Both the position numbers and the translations under genes were made by a program. From the NCBI GenBank assembly GCA_029891345.1, contig CM057009.1, forward strand, positions 299,809,466 to 299,873,465: 64,000 bases of DNA, given 5' to 3'. Source of the DNA: Dryococelus australis (lineage: Eukaryota; Arthropoda; Insecta; Phasmatodea; Phasmatidae). The notes beneath the pieces are model-generated. The model made no database searches. It had not been told where the DNA came from and was given only the letters and a program-made list of their open reading frames with translations. Within the stretch, counting starts at the first letter, position 1, and every line of letters starts with the position of its first letter. This document shows, piece after piece, positions 33,446 through 44,619 of this stretch.

Positions 33446-34760
33446 TATACACCCAGCTACTTCATAGCCCCAAACACGACACACTGCAGACATACTGTAA
33501 ACCACTTGTACTAGCGAACCTCGTGAAATTTGCCTGGAAGTGTTGCACTTGTTTTGAACATTTGCCTACATTGTAAAACGGCGAAGGAACTTCCAGGAAA
33601 AAAAAGTACAACTTTTTTTTTATCATTGATAAGGCGAATCTGCCATAATAAACAGCAGGAAATATGAACTCACGCAGTTTTCTTAAACAACTATTACGAG
33701 GTAGTGCCACTGAACATGTTTTCTAAGTTTCGCATAGAAACTGTATGGTACAGTTGTAGTATGAATTTGGTATACTGTACATCCACTCGTTTCTATTGAG
33801 GCCATTATTTATAGAATTTCGCACGTTTAGGCTGCTCAAATCCCAGAAATGTTTGATAGATATTTATGATTGTTTGTGATTTTGGGACACAAAATAGAAG
33901 TTAACTAGATGAACCAATTTCTAGGCTTCTGGGTTTGGGGCGCGTCGCGAAATCTATGACGTGCCTCAAACCCAGAAGCCTAGAAATTGATGACATTGGC
34001 CGCGAAAGCCTGCGAACTATTTTTAACTTGATGAAAATACAAAATAATTTGAATAACGATATTCGTTATTTTTTTGTCATAAGTATCAAACTTAACCTTA
34101 AAGTTTTTATTTGTGCAAAACTAATGAAGCTATTTTACCATAAAGATGTGTTTCAGATTAAAAGTCGCTGGAATAGCATATCGTGGTTTCTTTTGAAATC
34201 CGGCTGTTGGTCCACCTTCACTTAACGTATAACGTCTGCATATTTCGCCATTTTAACTGAAAAATCAAAATTGAAACACGGGCGAAATATAAAACAAATT
34301 TTTAACATGGCCCTCATGAAATTCCAATAACGTTAACAAATATTTACAGCTGTAGTTTACCGTTTTGCTTTTCAGAATTTCTACAAATAAAGATGTATAA
34401 ATTTCAAATTTAATAGCTCGTTAAAAAAAAAACTAATTATTTTTTATTGTTATACTTTTTGAAATCATTATTTAATTACAAAACGAAAATGCGTGAAATA
34501 TAAGAAACATTAGAAAATAATTCTATACTCTTGAAAATCCTTAAAGCTCACTATATTGGAGTCACAGGGATATTGCTAATGTTAGTTTTATAGATTAAAC
34601 ATTTCGAAGATGCGACTGTACAGATTAAGCCAATTAGCTTCACTCTCATTACCAACAAAAATTTTAAATCTTAAATTCTAAATATTTCATTATTAGTATA
34701 ACATATTTTTTTTTAATATCACTAGATTTTTGGTTTTCACAGCTTAGGATTAAACCAATA

Positions 34761-34763
<3 letters not shown>
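33446..34763. other. AT-rich stretch, no gene, one hairpin
   Basis: Apart from the stem-loop at 33916-33988 nothing is recognised. The frame 33935-34225 starts within the hairpin and then becomes low-complexity. Confidence 0.5.
33916..33988. other. Near-perfect stem-loop (25-bp arms, 23-nt loop)
   Basis: AATTTCTAGGCTTCTGGGTT followed by TGGGG (33916-33940) is the inverse of 33964-33988, with one mismatch in 25. The loop is GC-rich (CGCGTCGCG). The size is compatible with a small-RNA precursor or a recent inverted duplication; the flanking bases do not extend the stem. Confidence 0.85.
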
Positions 34764-34825
<62 letters not shown>

Positions 34826-34858
34826 ATCTATATATATATATATATATATCTATATATA

Positions 34859-34900
<42 letters not shown>
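34764..34900. repeat. (TA)n microsatellite with TATC interruptions
   Basis: About 137 bp of TA interrupted by a few CTAT words. Overlapping Ile-Tyr frames are artefacts. Confidence 0.97.
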
Positions 34901-34903
<3 letters not shown>

Positions 34904-35770
34904 CCAGTTGGACTCTGGCATAGCCACGAAACTTTTGAATCTTTCGTGATTTGCTAAGAGGAGTGCAGAATGAAGTGGCCAGTGCGGGTACAGCAGCCGT
35001 CATCTCTTACTTCTCTTCTGTGGAGAGTCTTATGGAGAGGATTTGGAACAGTAGCCTATAGAGGGAAGCCATTAGTGTTTTAAGAGCATCTCATCTGATT
35101 GTTTTTCATGTTATCAATTGTGCCAAAAAAATTTGAGGCTTTGTTAATGCATGATATAATTTAAGTGATGTTTACTGATAATTTTACCTCAGTATGTAGT
35201 ATGTTTACGATTAGTGTAATACCACTAATAACTATGTTTAATGCTTTAAAATCATATGTCATTAAATAATGTCAAGTACTCAGTGTTTGCTCTTCACAAA
35301 CTTTCTCGCAGTATCGCCCAAGAGGGCAAAGTAGTCAGGCAATTAATTTTAATATAATGGAAAAATTATTTGCCACATTGGAGTGTAATGATAGTAGTAT
35401 GCAACCAGAGAGGTAATCAGCAGATGCAGAGGATTCAAACTTTCAAATCAAAGGATTTAAACTTTTAGATGTGGAAAACAAAATTTGCCAGACTTTGGCC
35501 ACCTTTTCCGACATAGCGGGACAAAATGCCATTTGGTAAACAAAATTTTAAAATTCTGTGAGTAAAATTATTTTTAAAACGTTAAACATATCATGTTTTA
35601 TAGTTTGTACAGGAACTTGAGTGTAGGCTATGTAGCAATTTTCTATTTACGTTTTACTGATGGCAGAAGATTGTTATCATATTACCTTTCCGAGGCCAAT
35701 TTAGTATTCTCTTTCTATTTTATTTTGAACCACAAAATAATTGTAGCCCAAAGCCATAATACGAGAATAA
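34901..35770 (+). other. Stretch with faint plus-strand coding-like pieces, no assigned gene
   Basis: One piece near 34968-35062 reads QNEVASAGTAAVISYF and on into a hydrophilic tail. Another near 35290-35530 reads MEKLFATLECNDSSMQPER, then a stop, then a further open piece. The second follows an acceptor-like CTTTCTCGCAG. The pieces may be remains of an element gene; the family is unknown. Confidence 0.2.
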
Positions 35771-36170
35771 GTCAGAAAGTAAGTTTCCGCCATTATTTTG
35801 AAGGCAAGTAGGTACTGACATGTCTAGATAAAAAAACACATTTTTATTTAGGCACAAATACTTTATTTTCGACATAATCACCAAATGTGCTGAAGCCTTC
35901 GCGATAGTGTAAAAGGAGGTTCCCCATTCCCTGGCGATAGAAAGTGGCATCCTGCACATTATGCCATGTCACCTCTTCGTCTTTCACTTCGTCGACGCTG
36001 TATATCGCCTGCCTCGTAGACGTTTCATGTTGCCAAACAATTTGAAAGTCCAAAGGTGCAAAGTCTGGGATGTATGGTTGATAGGGAACACATTGTGAAT
36101 GCCAGGTGTGCAGTAAGCATGTTGTGTGCGGGTGACATGAGGCTTGGAATTATCGTGCAACATGTTTATA
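35771..36170 (-). pseudogene. Mariner-type transposase, C-terminal remnant
   Basis: The minus-strand reading begins with the catalytic HDN-x-xPH motif (HDN at 36149-36157; here HDNSKPHV), the second aspartate of the DD34D/DD(D/E) triad. A PxNHTSQTL-like piece and KLFGNMKR (about 36023-36045) follow, equivalent to the SPDLAP...HLFG region. After a frameshift come EVKDEE, QDATFYRQG and GDYVENK, the usual C-terminal end (frame 35844-36053). The first catalytic aspartate and N-terminal helix-turn-helix are absent: a family-M MITE sits immediately upstream at 36171. The AGAAAGTAAGTTTCCGCC stretch near 35775 may be the element's 3' terminal repeat. The copy is inactive. Confidence 0.85.
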
Positions 36171-36396
36171 GCTGTTCACATTAAAGTGAGCACTTTTTAA
36201 GGCCCTCCCAACAGGCATTAACCACTAATAAATATATCTTATTGCAGCCTCGGACATTAAAATTTGAGGGTGGTGAAATATATATATTGTGTTTATTTTC
36301 CATATTGCAATCTTTATATTAAAAAGGCAGGTGGAATTGGATGAAAGGAAATATTTAGAAGGGCCTTAAAAAGTGTTCACTTTACCGTGAACAGCC
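36171..36396 (+). mobile_element. TIR family M, short-interior copy (226 bp) next to the mariner remnant
   Basis: Left end GCTGTTCACATTAAAGTGAG, right end inverse CTCACTTTACCGTGAACAGC-like with one change. The interior is nearly collinear with the copy at 17515 (CAACAGGCATTAACCACTAA, AATATATCTTATTGCAG, GGATGAAAGGAAATATTTAG). It lies directly beside the catalytic motif of the mariner transposase; sequence beyond it (36397 onward) is no longer mariner-like. Non-coding. Confidence 0.92.
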
Positions 36397-38108
36397 AATA
36401 CTCGTGCAAGAAGACCATCTACGCGCCAGGCGATTTTCGCTTAAATTAATTTCGTTATTAACTCAAAAAATAAGTTCATGGTGCCGAAATAAACGTATGT
36501 TTTTCATCTTCACTTGATTCCATCATTTCACCCATAAAAAATAACAGGGAAACTTAAATTTTTACTGAACCTCGTACATTTCATAGCAGTTTCTACAAAC
36601 TTGACGATCACAACAATGCGTCGCATTTCTTGGCCATAGGATTTGTTTATTCTCGGCGAAGTATCGGAACATCTTCATAAATGGTAGCACCCCAACTGTC
36701 AAGCCTTTTACAGTCTGACCTGCCCCGAAGAATTAGTAGGCCAGTCATTTAATTTACTGTACATATTTACGTTTTTTACAAAAATCCCAAATTGTTCATT
36801 AAAGTAGTTATTGAATCTGACAACAAACAACCGTGTATAAATGGGGAGTAATGAAAGCTCATTACCGGACAGACACTGTTTAGATTATGTTACAAACCAT
36901 CGAGTTTAAAAGACTTTTTATCTTAATTTATTATCGTTCTTAATTTTATCCGAAAATGTACATCGAATGACAAAGTTAACTCATTAAATAATTACACTAA
37001 CATTTTTCCATGTAGAAAAATTAGAGGAAATGTTTCAAATTTCCTTGGGCGTAGTAAAAATAATATTTTATCATATTTCTATCAAATCCCTGTATAAAGC
37101 CCTATTTTTATTTATTTAAAAAAAAGTTGCATTATTTAGAGAAAGAAAAGTGAAGTGTCTTTGTAAATATAACATTTCCACTAGTTGCCATGTCGTTACT
37201 AATACATTCTGTAAAAATAATTTTGCACTCGATCAGCTTATAAAGTACAAAATAAAATCTACTAGCTTTTAGCCATACTCAAGCAATACCCACGCGTTCA
37301 ATAGCAACGAGGCCTGTATTGAATAAATTCACTATAAAAGTCTTGTAATATAATATCAGAAATATGTAGTGACAAGCATCACATGCAAATAGTAAGTAAA
37401 AACATAGTGCCATTTTTGACTATAAATTTCACTTATATAAACAAAATATTTACTATCCGAACCACGTGTTTCCATTGGTCCGCACCTGCATGTACTTAAC
37501 ATGGCACTTTGTCCAGAAGTATGTAAATTTCTGGAAGAACATAGGGGACTGTGATACACACTCCTGCATTACAGTAAGCTCCGCTGTAACATTAATTGCT
37601 ACACAGTTAATATAGAACATCGTACGTGGTTTTTATACTATTATTTTATAATATAGCTAGGATCTCGCAATAAATTTATGGTTTCTCATATTCAAACAAT
37701 ATGTTATGTGGTCATATATTAATATAAACTATTATTTTAGATTGTAAAAACCAACCATTTATAAAAACATTACACGGAATATTTATTGGAATTAATAATG
37801 GGCATGAAAAAACATGTTTATTTGCAACAAATTATGTATTCAACTCTTTTCATGCGGTTTGGAAGATATAAAACTCTAGGAGCATTGAGAGAATATATGA
37901 AAACATAACCCTCAGATTTAACATTGTTACTATAGGAAAGTACGTAACTTTCACAAGGACCAACTGAATAATCCATTAAGTACGTACCGGCAAATTTCAC
38001 GAGTTCAGTGACATATAGACTAAACTTCACGCAACTAGGCGTACTCGTGCATCATTAATTTCTGAATGGTTGCAGGTCCAAAGAGTTGCAGGTAGCGAGG
38101 GATCTGAC
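36397..38108. other. AT-rich stretch, no gene
   Basis: No repeat or coding signal recognised; short minus frames (37356-37559, 37818-38030) are motif-free. Confidence 0.5.
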
Positions 38109-38180
38109 CCCAGCAAACACAACATGTCGGCAAAGTATCGGCCCGATACCTGTACTGTCGACAACTGTCGCTTCAATGCC

Positions 38181-39140
38181 AGAAGATAGCCATCTGACAA
38201 CGGCGTGATGTCTTTTTTGAGATAAATTGCACGCCGTTAAAAAAAAACGGCGGCCCGCTGTAATTTTCTACGATAACATATGGACATCACCGAAAATATG
38301 TCGGCATTATATCGCAGAGGAAAAATTTTGCAAGCATCTTAAAAATGTTTCTGGGCCGATTCCCAAACTGCCTCTTTGTCTTTTCGGTAAGCTGGCCATT
38401 ATCATAATTATTCTGGTCCGGCAACGTTTCCGAGACAAGGCTCTTTACCACAATAAAGATATAAACGTGATGTCTTTTTGCCGACAAACTTTTGGAAAGT
38501 GTTTTGAATAGGCAAGATGTTAGCTAGCTGTTAACGGCATTTGTCTTTTTTGAGACACAATGTTTGCAGTTAGAAAAGAATACAACAGTCCGCTGTATTT
38601 TTTAGGATAACAGATGGATATCACCAAAAAAATGTAGGCATGGTATCGCAGAGGAAACATGTTGCAAGCATCTTATAAATGTTTCTGGGCCGATTCCCAA
38701 ACGGCATCTTTGTCTTTTCTGTAAGCTGGCCATTATCTTATTTATTCCGGCCCAGCAAAGATGTTAGTTAGCTGCTAATGTCACCATGTATTTTTTGAGA
38801 CCCAATGTTTGCCGTTAGAAAAAAGAACGGTATGCTGTATTTTTTAGGATAACAAATGGATATCATCGAAAATATGTCGGCATGATATTGCAGAGCATAC
38901 ATGTTGCAAGCATCTTAAAAACGTTTCTGTACCGTTTTCCATACCGCATCTTTGTCTTATCGGTAAGCTGGCCATTATCTTATTTATTCCGGCCCGGTAA
39001 CGTTTTCAAGACAAGGCCCTTTATCACAATATAGACATAAATATAATATATATTTGCCGACAAACTTTTGGAAAGTGTTTTTAATAGGCAAGATGTTAGC
39101 TATCTCTTAATGGCATGATGTAATATTTGAGACCGTGTGT
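38181..39140 (+). repeat. Three-unit decayed tandem repeat (about 335 bp unit)
   Basis: Units start near 38181, 38518 and 38760, with a partial fourth from 39092. Landmarks in each are TTTTTTGAGA, a CGCTGTA-like word, ATATGTCGGCAT or its variants, ATCGCAGAGG, TTGCAAGCATCTTA, TTTCTG with CCGATTCCC and GTAAGCTGGCCATTAT. The second unit lacks about 90 bp near its right end. Confidence 0.9.
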
Positions 39141-39412
39141 TAACCATTTGCAAGGTTTTTAGTGATTATAATTGTGTCATCTGATAGCCCATGGCATTTG
39201 TTTGCTTTGATAACGTTCTCATTTGTACAATCATCCGACAGATATTTTAAAAGTTAACAAAAACTCTTTTGTTTGCAAGCCTCTGAGAAAATTGTTTTTA
39301 AAAAATCAGTTTTTTAAAATGGTTGTTTAATATTGTAATGGAATTTATACATTGCTTTATAATAATTTTGTCATATATTTTAAATTGCTGGAGAATATCA
39401 GCAATTTACTGC

Positions 39413-39482
39413 ATGGTGTATAGGTTAGCATGCTGCACTGTCAACTCAAGGGTCTTATGTTCAAATCCCACACTCGACAAGC
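39413..39482 (+). mobile_element. tRNA-like sequence (degenerate tRNA or SINE head)
   Basis: TATAGGTTAGCATGCTGCAC (A-box region), a central ACTGTCAACT, and ATGTTCAAATCCCACA (B box) are in tRNA order and spacing, loosely like tRNA-Asp(GTC). Stems pair poorly, so an active tRNA gene is unlikely. Confidence 0.45.
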
Positions 39483-39704
39483 AAAAGATTAACATATCAT
39501 ACAATGTGTTGAGAAGTAAATTAAATTAATATATGAAAATAGGAAATGACATTACAAAAAATTTTAATAGAAGAGTTACGGTTTTTTTTTTCATGGGTAT
39601 ACTGCTTCTTTCTGGACATCATACTGCTGCAGTCCCAGCATCGTAACGACACCAAGCCATCGCAAGCCCGGCATCGTAATGACATCCAGCTGTCGCAGGC
39701 CCGA

Positions 39705-39731
39705 CCCTGTCGGCCAACAGTTAGCAGCCAC

Positions 39732-39768
<37 letters not shown>

Positions 39769-40064
39769 GCCGCTTCCGGCATAAGACAGCGGGCCAGTAT
39801 CGGCTGGCCGGAGTTTGTCGGCTAGCTTTTACCGGCCCGATTCTGGCCCGTACTTTTCATGTATGTTGGGCCTAGAATACATATTGTATATTACCGGTAG
39901 CGGTACAGTGCATTTTTAACACTGTCGGCCAACAGTCAGCCGCCAGTTCATATTTCCATCGGGCCGCTTCCGTCATAAGACAGCGGGCCGGTATCGGCTG
40001 GCCGAAGTTTGTCGGTTAGCTTTTACCGGCCCGATTCCGGCCCGTATTTTCCGTGTTTGCTGGG
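39705..40064 (+). repeat. Two direct GGCC-rich units with an intervening TA run
   Basis: Unit 1 (39705-39871) and unit 2 (39920-40064) share CTGTCGGCCAACAGT, ATAAGACAGCGGGCC, GTATCGGCTGGCCG, AGTTTGTCGG and TAGCTTTTACCGGCCCGATT. Unit 1 contains a (TA)n run at 39734-39766 where unit 2 has ordinary sequence, so the microsatellite expanded later. Confidence 0.92.
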
Positions 40065-41071
40065 ACACTTCTTTTCTGCAGCTTTGCCATTGGCTCAGAG
40101 CCCTGCAGGGCGTGCGAAAAAAACTGTGGCGCAGTTGAAAAAGTAACCTTATTGTACACGAATTTGAATGTCGCGAGTCAATTTGACAGCAGCTTAAAAC
40201 TCTCAGTACTTTACATGATCAGACAAAAACATTTTATTCGTAGACAGCTGATTATTTCCCACCATTCAATATGGTTTCACTTGGAATGGACGCAATATTT
40301 GTTGCTGCTTGTTTCTGGCTCAAGGAACGTACAGCGCTGGTCAACGCAACTGTGGACCAATCGCAAAAGGAACACCAGAACATATGTTCTTAAAGAGTAC
40401 AGAATGTGACGGAATTCGACCGGCAAACTTTGTGAGGTGAATAGTTATGTAAAATAAAGTGTGAAATATATCAGACACGTTTTACCTAAATTTAATATTG
40501 AGGGAGATATGAGCCATTCAAAATCGGGATTTTGATTTTTTATTTTGATTTTTATTTTTTTTTGTGATGTATCGGAAACAAAATGGAATTAAGTACAGTT
40601 CTCTGCAAGTTGTTTTATGTTATCTGGATATCCAACCTAAGAGCAAACTGTTGTGAATACCTATCACCGTAATTAAAACACCAGTGGTGGACAACCCTCT
40701 TTTTGCAGCCAACTTTTATGAGGCAGTTTTTATGAAAGTTTGATTTCGGTTTATTGACCCAATCAACAACAAGAAGGTAGTGATATAACTAACGAGCCTA
40801 CTGTCCTCAAAATGTGTTCAATTAATTCTTAAATAATTTCTTAAATCCTTAGTCGTTAGGAAGAACTTGACTTCTCTCTGAAAACGGTAACTTCAGAGAT
40901 TAAAACAGACACTTATGTAACAGTAGTGAGACAATTGCAAATCAACACATGCCTTATCCGGGACGTGAACCCAGAAAACATCTTACTCTAAGCTAGCGTC
41001 CAATCAACTGAAATACGGAGGTCGGATTCGGAGAATCGACTTCGGATTTAACCATTCCACTGTTTTGAATA
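40065..41071. other. Stretch without a supported gene
   Basis: The 118-codon plus frame 40053-40409 overlaps the end of the preceding element and has no family resemblance. Near 41025-40945 the minus strand has TAGTTGATTGGACGCTAG-like and GGGTTCACGTCCCGG words suggesting another tRNA-derived fragment. Confidence 0.35.
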
Positions 41072-41084
41072 ATTGGGTTTAGTA
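41072..41084 (+). repeat. Left target-site duplication of SINE copy 3
   Basis: ATTGGGTTTAGTA, identical to 41386-41398. Confidence 0.93.
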
Positions 41085-41385
41085 GAGCAGCGGTGGCGCA
41101 GTGGCTAGCGCACCCGCCTCCCACCAAGGCGATCGGGGCTCGATCCCGTATTATAAGCATGTGGGCATCGTGCTAGACGATGCCGCTTGCCGGCGGGCTT
41201 CCTCGGGGTACTCCCGCTTCCCCCGCCCTTGCGTCCCAGCGCCGCTCCATCGTAGGGTCTCACTTCGTGTCATGCTCGTGGACGACGAGTACCTACGGGT
41301 CTCAGATGGAGAGCCCGAAACTCGGAGGGTGTTGCCTCGCCCTGGGTCCTTCGCCCTCTTCTCGCCCATACACATTTTCTCTATT
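41085..41385 (+). mobile_element. tRNA-derived SINE, copy 3, full length with perfect TSD
   Basis: Starts GAGCAGCGGTGGCGCAGTGG; the A box GGCGCAGTGGCTAGCG, the arm GCCTCCCACCAAGGC and the B box GGGGCTCGATCCCG are all well kept. The body has ATCGTGCTAGACGATGCCG, GGGTACTCCCGCTTCCCCCG and CCTTGCGTCCCAGCGC as in copies 1 and 2. The 3' part then diverges (CTCACTTCGTGTCATGCTCG to CACATTTTCTCTATT) and has no A tail. Perfect 13-bp direct repeats bound 301 bp. This is the best preserved copy and defines the family length. RNA polymerase III would read it from the internal boxes (family knowledge). Confidence 0.95.
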
Positions 41386-41398
41386 ATTGGGTTTAGTA
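41386..41398 (+). repeat. Right target-site duplication of SINE copy 3
   Basis: ATTGGGTTTAGTA, the exact match of 41072-41084. Confidence 0.93.
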
Positions 41399-41439
41399 AC
41401 CTAAAATATTAACAAGGCCTTTCTTTCTAATAAGTTACT

Positions 41440-43650
41440 GAGCCACATAAACCATGGAAGTTTACATGGTCCACCGTAACGCTACTTGTATGAAGAATTT
41501 GATGGAAATTGGTTGTTCGGTCACTGAGAAATGACGTAAAAAATGTTATTTTCTTATTTGATGCTATCATACAAAATTGCCAGTAAAAGATCCTCTACAT
41601 ACGATGCTTCAATTATATACTGCCTACGTAAAAATTTTGTTAAATTTTTAAATATATATGTCAAACTTACATAAATGATTTACGAAACTGCAATTTTGAA
41701 CATCGTTGTCTGGCCCATTTAGATCATGAATGTTTACAGGGCCTTCTTTAGTATTTATTGTGTGCACAATTTGGTACAAATTTATTTTAAATGTTCAAGT
41801 GTGACATCTGGTAGGAATCAGTTGATTGGTCCTAGAGACATGGCATAAAACCTCCATAATTTTCATTTGGAGATATTCATAAATGAAGTATGGTGGACAA
41901 AACAGTACTGTAGTAGCGATACCGATAATTGTATACTGTCAACATTATTATAATTAGTTAATTTAAATTACATACATAGATTCGTAGATATCAACTACCA
42001 AACTGAAATTATTTTATACCCACCATTCTGAACATAAGGGTCTTACTTAAATAAAAAAATTAAAAAAACGCATTTATTAATATGGCCTACCACAGTACAT
42101 CATCATCGCTAAATTTTGGAAGACTGTTTTGATTGTTTCCTGAGATACGAAATAAAGTAATTTTTATTGGTAGGGCTATCTTACAAATTGGCAGAGAAAT
42201 GAGGCTCTGTATTGAAAAATTTTACGGTTGTAATAGGTACTGCCAGCATACAAAGTTCAGTTGGAATTGGTTTCGTTAGGAAAATTAACTGAAATAAAAT
42301 AATATATAGACACCATTTTTAAAATAAGTGCCTGACCTATGTAAAACATTCCAGTTTACACCACTTGCTGCAGTACTATATTCTGCCAAATTTGGGTGAA
42401 CGTGACAATTATTTCTCGAGATATGACAAAAAATCACTATTTCGCGTGATGCTGTATTACAAAATGGGGGACAAAATAAAGCTATATGTACATATACTTG
42501 ATGATTGTAATATCTACTGCCAATATTCAGAGTTTGGTTAACATTGATTACATTGTTTCGACGATATGGCATTCTAAACTAAAAAATAGCTATATGGCCG
42601 CCATATTGAAAATGTGTCTGGCATTCTTAAAACATACCACTTGACATCGTCTGCCTAAGTATTACTTGTTTGCCTAATTTTATAGTAATGGATGAATTAT
42701 TTCCCGAGATATTAGATAAAAACCTAATTTTATTTGCATGGTGCTATCTTAAAAAATGGCGGACTAAAGATATGCATTGATATTTGTAATGTCTACTGCC
42801 ATCATAGGAACTTATTTTGAAATTGATTGCATAGTTTCGACGTTATAGCATTCTGAGCGAAAATTGCTATATAAAAGCAATTTTGAAAAAGAGTGACTGA
42901 CCTACTTCAATAATACCACTTTAACTTCATCTGCATAAAAACTACTCGTTTGCTAAATTTGTTAGGAATCGATTAATTATTTACCGAGTCATTGCATGAT
43001 AATATTAATATTCGTAGTGCACTCTCTTCCAAAATGGCCAACAAATGTGGTTATTTGTTGATATATATGTTGCTTGTAATATACATTTTCTGTATACAAA
43101 ATTTAGTTGAAACTGGTTAAATGGTATAGCAGATATACGAAATAGTCTTAAAACATTTGCATGACCGCCATTTTGAAAATAAGTAATAAATCACTTAAGT
43201 TTCTATGGCCTATTAGTGTTTTACTTATATGCCAAATTGGGTGATAATTGGTTGAATAGTTTTTGGAAAATAAAGTAAACTATAATTTTTTGATTGGTGC
43301 TATCTTGCAAAATGGTAGACCTAAAACAATATTCACCTCAACATTTAATGCTTGCGCAATGGTCTGCCAGTCTACACAATTTGGTTTAAATCGTTTGAAT
43401 TATTCCCGAGATATAGCATATCACCCAAAAATTAAAATGGCCGCCACTTTGAAAGTAGGTATCTGACGTGGTCGAAAACAATGAATGTCAAGTGTCGTTA
43501 CTAAGTATTATATGTGTACCAAGTTTGGTGAAATTTATTTCAAGTGTTCAAAAATTGAAAGTGGGGAACACACATGCACACACATCTACACACGGACACA
43601 CTGATAGGAAAGTGATCTCACGAGCCTTTCTTTCCTTTGGAAAGTAGGCT
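41440..43650 (+). repeat. Long field of decayed tandem units with GGCCGCCATTTTGAAA words
   Basis: Roughly 150-300 bp units recur with low identity. Landmarks are GCCGCCATTTTGAAAATA or variants (42600, 43168, 43441), GTGCTATCTTACAAAATGG-like words (42172, 42460, 42752, 43298), GTAATATCTACTGCC-like words, ATTTGGTTAAAATTG-like words and CCGAGATATAGCAT-like words. The field ends with CACACATGCACACACATCTA and GTGATCTCACGAGCC. Such ends are familiar in a widespread invertebrate repeat type. Frames within it (42285-42572, 43263-43466) are not genes. Confidence 0.7.
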
Positions 43651-44505
43651 AAAAACTATGCTTTTGTTACAACTGTTTATATGTAAAAGGCAAAAATAAC
43701 TTCCGGCTGCAGAGATACAGATCCAAGCACATAAGCAATTCCAACATTTCCTGAAGGAATTTACATACTGTCATCCGACAGAAACAAATTGGCAACTACA
43801 GTACTGTAAGATTATTCATGTATGATACATTATGTTGGTAACAGCAAGTGTTAAAAATGTCCACCTTCGTCCAGTGGGCACAGCAGCATACCACAGATTC
43901 ATGTAGTCATAACTGTATATGTGCTAGGCACTGTATCGCTGCATATGAAGCATTGTGTGCATTTATCACTAAAATGGTGGATCCTGGATAGTTGCAACAA
44001 GAGGACCATTTATGTTAAGAAGGCCATAATTCTCAATAAACTAAAATCGCACGTTCAGAATTCCTAACGATCAAAAAGTTCTCTGCAATAAGATAGGGGC
44101 AGGCCCTAGAATTTTCATTATCGTGAGAGGTATTAATGAGAGTTTAAACTTAAGTTCACTATCTCTATAACGTGAAACAATTTTCGGGGAGTTGTAATTA
44201 AATTCGACTTCGTTTCCGATATTTTGCAAACGTAAGTTTCTAAAACTCATTTTCCAATGCCCATATCTACCTTAAGATTCAATTTAGGTAGAAAGAGCCC
44301 CATATACTTACCACTTGATTTCTCATAAGGAATCACATCATGAAGATTGTGGATCTAATGCCACCCCACACTGTGTGATGCCATCTAATAAATCTGAGAA
44401 ATTAATTGACCTCTATTTATCCGGAAAGTCATTCTTCCAGTGAGGGTAGTTACAGTTACAAACCAGGCATGCACGTAATCGGGTGTAGAAATTTATAATG
44501 TTTAC
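43651..44505. other. AT-rich stretch, no gene
   Basis: No coding or repeat signal recognised between the decayed repeat field and the candidate exon. Confidence 0.45.
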
Positions 44506-44619
44506 CTGAAGCATCTTTTGCATCTGGTAGGCCACCGCACCTGCGGGTGGAACCCCAGCGGACACAGTGGGTCCCCTTTCACTGCGGTCGGGTACAGGTG
44601 GTGCATTGCGAGTCCTCAC
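44506..44619 (-). CDS. Best candidate host exon: 38 codons, phase 0-0, unknown gene
   Basis: On the minus strand the segment is preceded by a GTGCGCTTGTTTCAG acceptor and followed by a CTTCAG|GTAAAC donor. It is 114 bp long and open in phase 0 at both ends. The translation is Pro/Ser/Ala-rich and contains RNAPPVPDRSERGPTVSAG and a VAYQMQKML end. It looks like a linker in a larger cytoplasmic or signalling protein, but I cannot name one. GC is about 60 percent in an AT-rich surround. No second exon is recognised within the window, so neighbouring exons would lie beyond large introns. The acceptor's CAG|GTGAGG could itself act as a donor in another reading. Confidence 0.45.

Larger units (their letters stand above)
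38109..40064. mobile_element. Composite element of about 2 kb bounded by CCCAGCAAACAC inverted termini
   Basis: The left terminus CCCAGCAAACAC at 38109-38120 and right terminus GTGTTTGCTGGG at 40053-40064 are exact inverses. Next to both lie GGCCCGAT and TATCGG words. Inside are three decayed units of about 240-337 bp (38181-39091), AT-rich filler with a tRNA-like piece, and two direct units rich in GGCC words (39705-39871, 39920-40064). No transposase frame is present. A target duplication was not evident. It may be one element with subterminal arrays or two neighbouring elements. Confidence 0.55.

Noticed and set aside
39413-39482. Functional tRNA-Asp gene
   Set aside because: A- and B-box words are present but the acceptor and anticodon stems pair poorly; more likely a SINE head or pseudogene.
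41440-43650. Coding exons within the decayed repeat field
   Set aside because: Open frames follow repeated words such as GCCGCCATTTTGAAA and change between units.
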